Assembly: GCA_016190245.1 (NCBI GenBank)
Contig: JACPQY010000008.1
Span: forward strand, 1 to 45,937
Length of the DNA stretch: 45,937 nt
Direction: 5' to 3'
From: Nitrospirota bacterium
Lineage (GTDB): Bacteria; JACPQY01
In this document: piece by piece, positions 28,257 to 34,485 of the stretch
Layout: every line of letters begins with the position of its first letter
How positions within the stretch are numbered: the first letter of the stretch is position 1
Notes under the pieces: model-generated
The model's input: only the letters and a program-made list of their open reading frames with translations
Told to the model about the DNA's origin: nothing
Databases searched by the model: none
Position numbers and translations under genes: made by a program

Positions 28257-28352
28257 ATGACGCGGGCTGAAGCCCGCGGCTACCGGGAACGAGAATCCGA
28301 GGTAGGCGCACCCGTGGAACGGGGCACAGCAGGCCTTGAGCCTGCGGGCCTT
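28257..28352 (+). repeat. Dispersed two-hairpin repeat, copy 2
   Basis: Begins ATGACGCGGGCTGAAGCCCG, whose GCGGGCT/AGCCCGC arms form a hairpin. It continues GAGAATCCGAGGTAGGCGCA and ends with the GCAGGC-CTTGA-GCCTGC hairpin. It matches the copy at 3488-3627 in opposite chromosomal orientation and lacks that copy's internal insertion. A REP/MITE-like non-autonomous element is likely. The following ~100 bp to 28452 hold no gene. Confidence 0.7.
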
Positions 28353-28452
28353 TCGCCCCAGGTGCCCGCCTTGGCGGACACCATAGCCCTCTTCCTACCG
28401 CGGGCGGGGCTCCGGCGCAAGCCCACGAAACGCCGCGACGGCGGCCTGCCGC

Positions 28453-28578
28453 CTACGCGCCCGGATTGAAGGCGTCGACGGCAAACCCCACGTTAGAGGC
28501 GGGCCGTGAGCCCCGCCCCCCGGGTTCAGCCAGAACGGCGGCCTTGATGACGGAGCTGTCGGCGAAGGCTCTCGTCAC
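28453..28578 (-). pseudogene. Truncated PIN-domain (VapC-like) toxin
   Basis: A GTG-started frame overlapping the antitoxin gene reads VTRAFADSSVIKAAVLAEPG, a good match to the first strand and helix of PIN-domain toxins with the first catalytic Asp. Similarity then stops and the frame closes after 41 codons. A full PIN domain needs about 130 residues, so the gene is broken, possibly by the rearrangement that brought in the repeat next to it. Confidence 0.55.
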
Positions 28579-28852
28579 GCTGCCCGCGGGCATCGAACAT
28601 TCGTTGGAGGGCCCCCGGGCGTGGCACGATCGGCTGGGGACCGGCTCGGTGGTCGGCGGTGGCGGGCGAGATCGCGCCTTGACCGATCAACTCCGCGATC
28701 TGATCATCGAGGGTCCGAGGTTTCTCGTACGGAAGGACCTGGTCGACGGGTTGGTCGCGCTCAGGGATGACGGCTTGGCGCTCCTGCTTGACGGTCGCCA
28801 CGTCCTCGCTTGGTTTCGGCTTGGCCGCGCAGATGGAATAGTGCGCCCCCAT
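28526..28852 (-). CDS. Phd/YefM-like antitoxin, partner lost
   Basis: 108 aa. The start MGAHYSICAAKPKPSEDVAT and the following VIPERDQPVDQVLPYE align with the Phd family pattern (AHYSIYEAK...ITERGQPVARLVPYE). The region EKPRTLDDQIAELIGQGAIS matches the usual linker. Some conserved positions differ, so it may be decaying. It overlaps the start of the broken PIN toxin. Confidence 0.55.
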   Translation of the reverse strand: MGAHYSICAAKPKPSEDVATVKQERQAVIPERDQPVDQVLPYEKPRTLDDQIAELIGQGAISPATADHRAGPQPIVPRPGALQRMFDARGQRDESLRRQLRHQGRRSG

Positions 28853-28855
28853 CAC

Positions 28856-29186
28856 TGGAGGGTCTCAGATTGGATCAGACTCGTCAAGCCCGCCCGCCGG
28901 ACGGCCTTCCTCGTTGAGATCCCGCGGGGTGTCCGGAGTCGCCCGAATCAGAAAACGTGTGGAGCTATCCGGCCCGCCGAAGGCGGGGCGGTTTCATCGG
29001 TCGGCTACGCGGCCTTTCTGATTTCCGCCGACTCATACATGTCTTCCCGCAGTTCAGTTCCACCGCTGAACGCCGGCCCTCAGCCGCGAGTGAGGCTGGG
29101 GGTCAGATCTGTGCACCGGTCAAAACCGTTCGGCGGTCGTGTCTTCGACTCCACAGATCGAATTCCCGCATCCGATGGAGCTCCCG
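28856..29186. other. Non-coding stretch with hairpins
   Basis: There is no convincing gene. It contains a CCCGCC-GAA-GGCGGG hairpin at 28973-28987 and a second 8-bp stem (CCTCAGCC / GGCTGGGG) around 29083-29106. The second may terminate the transcript of the enhancer-binding-protein-like gene. The rest shows nothing I can identify. Confidence 0.4.
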
Positions 29187-30572
29187 TCAACGCGGATCCG
29201 CAGCGGAGAGCGCCTTCAGCTTCTTCCAGAGCGTGACTCGGGTGACGCCGAGGAGGGCGGCGGCCTTGGACCGGTGGCCGCCGGTCTCCCGCAGGGCCTC
29301 TTCGATCACGCGCCTCTGTTTTTCCAGGGGCACACGGCGCAAGAGATTGACCGGCCGGGCCGGGGGCTGGGGTGGCGGCTCCGAGATCTCCGAGGGGAGG
29401 TCGCGCCGACCGATCGTGTCGCCGGTGCAGCGAATGAAGGCGTGTTCGACGGCCCTTTCGAGTTCCCGCAGGTTGCCGGGCCATGCGTAGCCCGCCAGGT
29501 CTGCAAGCGCGTTCTCCGAAATGCCGGTCACCGCCTTCCCATAGCGGCGGCGCATGTCTTCGAGGAGGGCTTGGACGAGGATCGGGATGTCGGGCGCTCG
29601 GTCGCGCAGGGGGGGGAGGACGATGGGGACGACGCCGAGACGGTGATAGAGGTCGAGGCGGAGAGCCCCCTGCCGGATGGCGGTTCGGGGGTCCGAGCAA
29701 GAGGTGGCGATCAGGCGGACATTCGGAGGGGAGTCCGACGCCCCTGTGGGGGGATGCCGCTGGTCTTCGAGGAGTCGGAAAAGCGCGGCCTGCGCGCGAG
29801 GGGAGAGAGTGGATATCTCTTGCAGGAAGAGCGTGCCGCCACTTGCCTCGAATATCTTCGGACCCCAGCCGGGCCGCCGACCGCGGCCGACCGGCCGATC
29901 CACCAAGTCAGCTTCCACGATCTCGGCTGGGGGGCCGTCGCACAACAGAGGCACGAAGGGGGCGGTCCGACGGCGACTCCGGAGGTGGAGCACCCGGGCA
30001 AGTTTCTCCTTGCCAGTGCCAGGCTCGCCAAGAAGGAGGACGGGGACGTCGGTGTCCGCCACCTGCTCGACCACTCGAAGGGCGTCCAATAGGGGGGGGT
30101 GACGGGTGATCCAGCCGAGCCTCCCGAGCCGACCCGCCAGGGCTTCCCGGAGCCGTGTTTCCTCGGTGGCGTCCCGAAGGATGATGGCCGCCAGTGGGGG
30201 CGGTCCCTCCGCCCCGCCCGGAAACTCTACCACCGTGGCAAGCAGAACCCGGTCGAGACCGTCGGGTCCGGCCAGGGTGAGACTTCGAAGAGCGGGGTGG
30301 CGATCCTCTTTGTTGGGGGGGCTGGCGGTTGCCGAGACTGGCTTCGGGATCGGGACGGGCCCCGGGACCAACAGTCCCCGGAGGACTTCCGGGATCGCCT
30401 CGGCCCCCCCCGCGTCATGCCCGAATGGCACGAGTTCCCTCGCGGCCTGGTTCGCCCAAACGAGGCCTCCCGAGCGGTCCGCGAGGACGATGCCCTCCCC
30501 GAGAACTTCCAAGATAGGGATGGCTTGAGCTATCGGGTCAGGGAGCGTCTGGTGCGGGGTGTCCGAGGCCAA
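29187..30572 (-). CDS. Degenerate sigma-54 activator-like regulator (PAS-AAA+-Fis)
   Basis: 461 aa. Residues ~15-140 form a PAS-like domain (VLGEGIVLADRSGGLVWANQ). The AAA+ domain runs ~155-400 with Walker A GEPGTGKEK (182-190) and arginine-finger segment LDLYHRL. A Fis-type HTH lies at 415-455 (RSKAAALLGVTRVTLWKKLK). The GAFTGA loop that contacts sigma-54 is absent: VDRPVGRGRRPGWGPKIFEA stands in its place. Walker B reads GGTLFLQEI with Gln251 instead of Asp. It probably cannot drive sigma-54 open-complex formation and may act like TyrR on sigma-70 promoters. The start is TTG, 8 nt after TATTCT. Confidence 0.85.
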   Translation of the reverse strand: MASDTPHQTLPDPIAQAIPILEVLGEGIVLADRSGGLVWANQAARELVPFGHDAGGAEAIPEVLRGLLVPGPVPIPKPVSATASPPNKEDRHPALRSLTLAGPDGLDRVLLATVVEFPGGAEGPPPLAAIILRDATEETRLREALAGRLGRLGWITRHPPLLDALRVVEQVADTDVPVLLLGEPGTGKEKLARVLHLRSRRRTAPFVPLLCDGPPAEIVEADLVDRPVGRGRRPGWGPKIFEASGGTLFLQEISTLSPRAQAALFRLLEDQRHPPTGASDSPPNVRLIATSCSDPRTAIRQGALRLDLYHRLGVVPIVLPPLRDRAPDIPILVQALLEDMRRRYGKAVTGISENALADLAGYAWPGNLRELERAVEHAFIRCTGDTIGRRDLPSEISEPPPQPPARPVNLLRRVPLEKQRRVIEEALRETGGHRSKAAALLGVTRVTLWKKLKALSAADPR

Positions 30573-30611
30573 TACCGAGCAGAATAGCGCGAAATGGCGG
30601 GGCTGTCAACT

Positions 30612-30658
30612 TAAACATCATTCCACGATAACTCGATGACTAAGTAAACATCAATCCA
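30612..30658. promoter_or_regulatory. Tandem 14-bp direct repeats upstream of PAS-AAA+ regulator
   Basis: TAAACATCATTCCA (30612-30625) and TAAACATCAATCCA (30645-30658) differ at one base and are 33 bp apart, about three helical turns. Relative to the predicted start near 30574 they centre at about -45 and -78, positions suited to an activator. The stretch is strikingly AT-rich for this genome. Confidence 0.5.
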
Positions 30659-30677
30659 ACAACTGCTTTATTTTATT

Positions 30678-31469
30678 CTACTTCAACCCCAGTGTATTCA
30701 TGGCTGCTTTTCTGAATTCTGCCGATGCGAGCAACTTCCCTTGAACCTTCACCACCTCCCGAAGGTACTTCTCCAAGCTTGCTTTCTCTTGGGAATGGAC
30801 AAGCTTTTTCAGGTGACTCACGAACGTCGTGCCCGCAGTCGCGATCTCCTGGGCGATTTTGATCACCTCTGGGAGCAATGCCGAATCCTCAAAAAGGCCG
30901 TCCACCAGTCCCAGCCTCAGTGCCTCCTCGCCGCTCACCGCCTCGCCGGTGTAGATGATCCTCTGGGCCTTCATGCCCGCGCGCCGGAGGATGAAATACG
31001 CCCCGCCCATGGCCGGTAGGAGGCCGAGCCGCACCCACGATTGGCGGAGGCTGGCGGATCTCGCCGAGTAGCACAGGTCGCAGGCCAGCGCGAGATCCAT
31101 CCCTCCCCCGGCGGCGGCCCCGTTCACGGCGGAGATGACGACCACAGGCGTCTCTCGGACGGCCCGGACGAGACCCTGGAACCCTTTGTAGACATGCCCG
31201 GCAGCTTTCTCGGCGCCCTTGGCGGTCACGTCCAGCAGCTCCCTCAGATCGCCCCCGGCACAGAACGCCGGCGGGGTTCCCGTGAGGATGCCCACCCGCT
31301 GACCGGTGGCGGCGAGGTCTCGGACAGCCCGCTGCAGCTCGAATGTCGTTTCGATGTTGAGTGCATTGCGCACCTGTGGGCGATTCAGACGGATAATCCT
31401 AACTCCATCGGTCGCCTGCTCGACTTCGATGAACTTGTAGGCTGCGGGTTTCTTGGCTTGGCGGCTCAC
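30678..31469 (-). CDS. Enoyl-CoA hydratase/isomerase family protein
   Basis: 263-aa crotonase-fold protein. Motifs: RLNRPQVRNALN, PPAFCAGGDLREL (oxyanion-hole region), VISAVNGAAAGGGMDLALAC, RLGLLPAMGGAYFILRRAG, EALRLGLVDGLFE. The usual catalytic Glu of hydratases after the AGGGM motif is not obvious, so other crotonase chemistry is possible. The frame is open far upstream, but family similarity begins at the GTG at 31469 (VSRQAKKPAAYKF). It sits alone between regulator and ATPase genes. Confidence 0.88.
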   Translation of the reverse strand: MSRQAKKPAAYKFIEVEQATDGVRIIRLNRPQVRNALNIETTFELQRAVRDLAATGQRVGILTGTPPAFCAGGDLRELLDVTAKGAEKAAGHVYKGFQGLVRAVRETPVVVISAVNGAAAGGGMDLALACDLCYSARSASLRQSWVRLGLLPAMGGAYFILRRAGMKAQRIIYTGEAVSGEEALRLGLVDGLFEDSALLPEVIKIAQEIATAGTTFVSHLKKLVHSQEKASLEKYLREVVKVQGKLLASAEFRKAAMNTLGLK

Positions 31470-31600
31470 GCGCGGTGTATGACACAGATCGCCCCCCCCC
31501 CGCAACCCTGTACGCGGAGGACGAGGTGCCTGGTCCTCTGAAGAATGTGCGGCGGTCAACAACCTGTTGCGCGACAGCCGCCCGGAGGGTCTCGCGGGCC

Positions 31601-31672
31601 GGCCCACCGGGTCTTCCGTGTCAGGGCCAAGATCAGTGGACTGACGTCCTCCCCGGAAAACTCCCGAGCCGG
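31601..31672 (+). repeat. Dispersed repeat family 2, copy A
   Basis: GGTCTTCCGTGTCAGGGCCA, AGATCAGTGGACTG and TCCCCGGAAAACTC match the copies at 32977-33068 and 33630-33807. The TCCCCGGAAAACT end recurs in B and C. It lies in the 270-bp gap between the crotonase and DUF4143 ATPase genes, which has no gene. Confidence 0.55.
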
Positions 31673-31738
31673 GCAGGGCACGGCGATCGCAGCCTCGCGC
31701 GGGTTTGTGACCGACCCGCCGGCCCCAGGAGCTCCCGT

Positions 31739-32902
31739 TCAGAACAGTCGGCCGCTCTCCACTTCCTGGAGGAAGCTTTCCAGCGGCAATACGTCGATGC
31801 CGTCCTTCGTTCGTTGGCGGTGGTCGCCTCCGTACGCGAGGATCCGGCGCGCCAGCCCCGGGAGCGGTTGGATGGCGCGAAGGCCCCGCAGGGCATCCCC
31901 CGAGGCGGAGCGGCCGGATTTGACCTCGAGGGCCAGGAATTTCCTCCCCCGCCTCAGGAGAAAATCCACCTCCGTCAGTCCGGCCTCCGCCGGGGCCCAG
32001 TACCACCACTCGTCGAACAGGCCTCGGTAGTCGCGGTAGGCGCGCAGGACGCCGGCGAGCCATCCCTCCAGCAGCGGCCCCATTTCTTCCCGTGTGGCCG
32101 GTCCGAGTTGTTTCTTGATCGCCCGGGGGAGCCCCGGGTCGGCCCAGTACAACTTGGGGTGGCGGCGCTCCCGGACCCGCAATCGCCCTTCGAAGGCGGG
32201 AAGGCGGTAGGCGAGGAGCGTGTCTTCGAGGACGTCGAGATAGCCGATGGCCGTCGTGCGTGTGACGCCCGCGTCCCGGGCAAGGCTGGAGACGTTGAGC
32301 ACCCGTCCATGGAATAGCGCGGCCACGGGCAGGAACCGCGCGAATCCCGGCAAGTTGCGCACGAGGGCCTCGGCTTGGATTTCCTCGCGAAGATAGGTTT
32401 GGGCGTAGGCCTCCAGCGCCTCGCTGCGGCTTTCGGCCCCGAGGACCACGGGCAGGCTGCCCCATCGCAGCGATTCGTCGAGATGGAATGTGCCCCCGAG
32501 TTCCTCCGGCACAAGCGGATGCATGAAGCGCTGAACGGCTCGGCCCCCGAGCAGGTTGACACCCCCGCGCCTGAGCTTCCTGGCGCTGGAGCCACACAGG
32601 GCGAACTTGAGACCCTGCTCCTCGATGTGTCGGTGGACCTCATTGAGGAGCGAGGGGAGCCGCTGGATTTCATCGATGACGACGCGGGTTCCGCGGCGAA
32701 GGGCGCGCACCTCGCCCGCGAAGAGGCCGGCGTCCGCGAGGTAGGCCTGGTATTTCCGTTCGTCCAGCAGGTCCACGTAGTGGGCCTCGGGAAAGGTGCG
32801 CCGGAGCCAGGTGCTCTTCCCCGTCCCCCGCGGTCCGAACAGGAAGAAAGAACCCGCGGGGGGCTTCAGGAGGCGGGGATAGGAGAGTGATTCATTGCGC
32901 AT
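31739..32902 (-). CDS. AAA ATPase with DUF4143 (AAA_14 family)
   Basis: 387 aa. N-terminal P-loop module: FLFGPRGTGKSTWLRRTFPE (Walker A) and VVIDEIQRLPSLLNEV (Walker B). The C-terminal DUF4143 region has the winged helix VSSLARDAGVTRTTAIGYLD, then LTEVDFLLRRGRKFLALEVK, a D-x(n)-E-x-K pattern resembling a PD-(D/E)XK fold. The family is widespread, often mobile, with unknown function. The ATG at 32902 gives the family-typical MRNESLSYPRLL. It is flanked by repeats A and B. Confidence 0.88.
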   Translation of the reverse strand: MRNESLSYPRLLKPPAGSFFLFGPRGTGKSTWLRRTFPEAHYVDLLDERKYQAYLADAGLFAGEVRALRRGTRVVIDEIQRLPSLLNEVHRHIEEQGLKFALCGSSARKLRRGGVNLLGGRAVQRFMHPLVPEELGGTFHLDESLRWGSLPVVLGAESRSEALEAYAQTYLREEIQAEALVRNLPGFARFLPVAALFHGRVLNVSSLARDAGVTRTTAIGYLDVLEDTLLAYRLPAFEGRLRVRERRHPKLYWADPGLPRAIKKQLGPATREEMGPLLEGWLAGVLRAYRDYRGLFDEWWYWAPAEAGLTEVDFLLRRGRKFLALEVKSGRSASGDALRGLRAIQPLPGLARRILAYGGDHRQRTKDGIDVLPLESFLQEVESGRLF

Positions 32903-32976
32903 ATTGCCATCATTATACGCCGTATTATGACGGCAAGCCATACAGCTTGGTTCTTCCGGGGCCCCGAGGCTCATGG

Positions 32977-33068
32977 GCTTCGTTGCCGGAGGGAGAGAGC
33001 CCCCCGGCTCGCCCGGTCTTCCGTGCCAAGGCCAGGATCAGCAGACTGTCCCCGGAACACTCACGGGG
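32977..33068 (+). repeat. Dispersed repeat family 2, copy B
   Basis: Starts CTTCGTTGCCGGAGG and contains CCCCCCGGCTCGCCCGGTCT, then CAAGGCCAGGATCAGCAGAC and TGTCCCCGGAAC. It aligns with copy C over its whole 5' part and with copy A from GGTCTTCC onward. The 314-bp gap 32903-33216 otherwise holds a compound hairpin and the promoter of the next gene. Confidence 0.6.
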
Positions 33069-33124
33069 TGCGTCCTTGACCGAGGCGGGCTGAGCCACGC
33101 GGAGTCGGGCCGAACACCGGGTGA

Positions 33125-33183
33125 AACCGGGGTCGTGCGGTTGGTACAGAGCCTGCCGACAGGCAGGCGTCTCCGACCCGGTT
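33125..33183. repeat. Compound hairpin upstream of 33217 gene
   Basis: The outer arms AACCGGGGTCG (33125-33135) and CGACCCGGTT (33174-33183) enclose a perfect inner hairpin GCCTGCC-GACA-GGCAGGC (33151-33168). It is probably a small palindromic mobile element or a structured regulatory site. Confidence 0.5.
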
Positions 33184-33204
33184 GGACGCGCGGCTGGGGC
33201 GTGT

Positions 33205-33210
33205 TACCCT
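33205..33210 (+). promoter_or_regulatory. -10 element of 33217 gene (leaderless)
   Basis: TACCCT ends 6 nt before the ATG at 33217, again the leaderless spacing. Confidence 0.45.
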
Positions 33211-33216
33211 GAACGC

Positions 33217-33603
33217 ATGTCACGCAACGGCTACATGAGGGCCGCGCGGATCTTCGCCGAGAGGGCGCAGCAGGAATTTGCAAAGGCGCGGCTGGAGATG
33301 GACGATGCCGGGCTTCGGCAGGCGGCCGAGAAGGGCTGGGGTGCCGCCTTCCAGGCAACGAAGGCGTTGGTTGCCAAGAAGGGTCGAAAACCATCAAAGG
33401 GAACCACTCGACTGAAAGAAACGCTTCTCGACCTCGAGAAACGCGACCCAGCGCTATCCCGGGCAAAAGTATTCGAAAGGTTTGCAACCTTCTTGGGGGA
33501 GCTGCACGTGAATTGTTTTGGGGAAGGGGACTATTCCGTCAAGATCATCGGCAGGATTCTCGATAAGCTTCCCGACTACATCCGCACCATCGAATCGCTC
33601 TAG
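33217..33603 (+). CDS. HEPN/PaREP1-like helical protein
   Basis: 128 aa, all helical. The N terminus YMRAARIFAERAQQEFAKAR, then AAEKGWGAAFQATKALVAKK, resembles PaREP1/DUF5618 HEPN-superfamily proteins. The canonical HEPN R-x(4-6)-H motif is not clear, so nuclease activity is doubtful. No nucleotidyltransferase partner is adjacent. The ATG at 33217 is supported by the -10 at fixed spacing. Family assignment is tentative. Confidence 0.6.
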   Translation: MSRNGYMRAARIFAERAQQEFAKARLEMDDAGLRQAAEKGWGAAFQATKALVAKKGRKPSKGTTRLKETLLDLEKRDPALSRAKVFERFATFLGELHVNCFGEGDYSVKIIGRILDKLPDYIRTIESL

Positions 33604-33629
33604 GATTCCGGTGACGGCATGCTGCTTTT

Positions 33630-33807
33630 CTTCGCTTCCGGTTGGAGGAGCGCCCCCCGGCTCGCCCGGTCTTTGGTGTCAAGGCCAAGATGAGCAGGCG
33701 GCATCGAAAATGGATCCGCCTATTGAAGCCACACGGCATTCGAGACGGGATTTTCATCGTTCGCGTGTGCCGCACGGCGGCATGACGACTGTCCCCGGAA
33801 AACTTAA
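33630..33807 (+). repeat. Dispersed repeat family 2, copy C (split)
   Basis: The left part (33630-33698) matches copy B: GCCCCCCGGCTCGCCCGGTC, then CAAGGCCAAGATGAGCAG. The right end GACTGTCCCCGGAAAACTTA (33787-33806) corresponds to the end of A and B, but here about 88 bp of other sequence separate the halves. Either copy C carries an insertion, or A and B are internally deleted. Confidence 0.5.
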
Positions 33808-33852
33808 CGTTGCAAGTGGCGCCTGATCGCGTATGATCGGGCCAAAGTCCAA

Positions 33853-34398
33853 ATGACCAGTTTCTGGAATCAGCCCACAAAGCGCTACCGCAATTTCCAG
33901 ATCGTCTACACCGTGCTCACGCTCAACTTCATCATCCCCTCGTTCATGTATGCCTTCGCGCCGATGACGGCGGTGCGCCAGTTCTTCGAGATCGGGCAGA
34001 TCTTGGGCGGCGGGTACTACCCCATCCATGAGGAGAGCTACGTCTGGCGGTGCCTGGCGGTGGGGAACGTCTTCACGCTCGGGATCATGTGCTTTCTCCT
34101 CCAAGCGGACATCCAGAAGCACTTTCCCATCCTGTGGCCCCTGGTGGTGATGAAATCGTCGGCCGCCCTCGGGTACCTGCGGATCTACACATCGCGCTAC
34201 GACTATCCCGCCTTCCTCGCGGTTTTCCTGTTCGATTCGCTCACGGTCGGCTTCATGATCTATTTCGCGGTGCGCGCGAGGCGCGAACTCGAGCGCGCGG
34301 GCGCCTGGGCGTCCGTGCCCCGACCGCACTCGCTCAGCGCCCGCCGGGCGACCGGAGCCGCCGCGCCCCCGCCGGCGGTGGGACGCCCGACGACGTGA
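33853..34398 (+). CDS. Four-helix membrane protein, function unknown
   Basis: 181 aa with about four transmembrane segments: IVYTVLTLNFIIPSFMYAF, CLAVGNVFTLGIMCFLLQA, ILWPLVVMKSSAALGYL, YPAFLAVFLFDSLTVGFMIY. The C terminus after about residue 150 is low-complexity Ala/Pro/Arg. No family is recognised. It is 87 nt upstream of the GMC oxidoreductase in the same direction, so they may share a transcript. Confidence 0.7.
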   Translation: MTSFWNQPTKRYRNFQIVYTVLTLNFIIPSFMYAFAPMTAVRQFFEIGQILGGGYYPIHEESYVWRCLAVGNVFTLGIMCFLLQADIQKHFPILWPLVVMKSSAALGYLRIYTSRYDYPAFLAVFLFDSLTVGFMIYFAVRARRELERAGAWASVPRPHSLSARRATGAAAPPPAVGRPTT

Positions 34399-34485
34399 CC
34401 GCTCCGGCGGGATCCTCCTTCAAGGGGTGATCCGGCCTCCATTCAACGGCCCGAGCCGTGGCGGCAGGGCGAGGCACACCGGCCC

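Noticed and set aside
28466-29236. Long plus-strand open frame of ~256 codons
   Set aside because: It runs antisense to the Phd-like gene and through hairpins, has no family-like motif, and contains low-complexity Arg/Pro/Gly stretches typical of chance frames in high-GC DNA.
14362-32976. An insertion sequence or integrase explaining the island
   Set aside because: No transposase, integrase or recombinase gene was recognised. Only non-autonomous-looking repeats are present, and no tRNA attachment site is seen.
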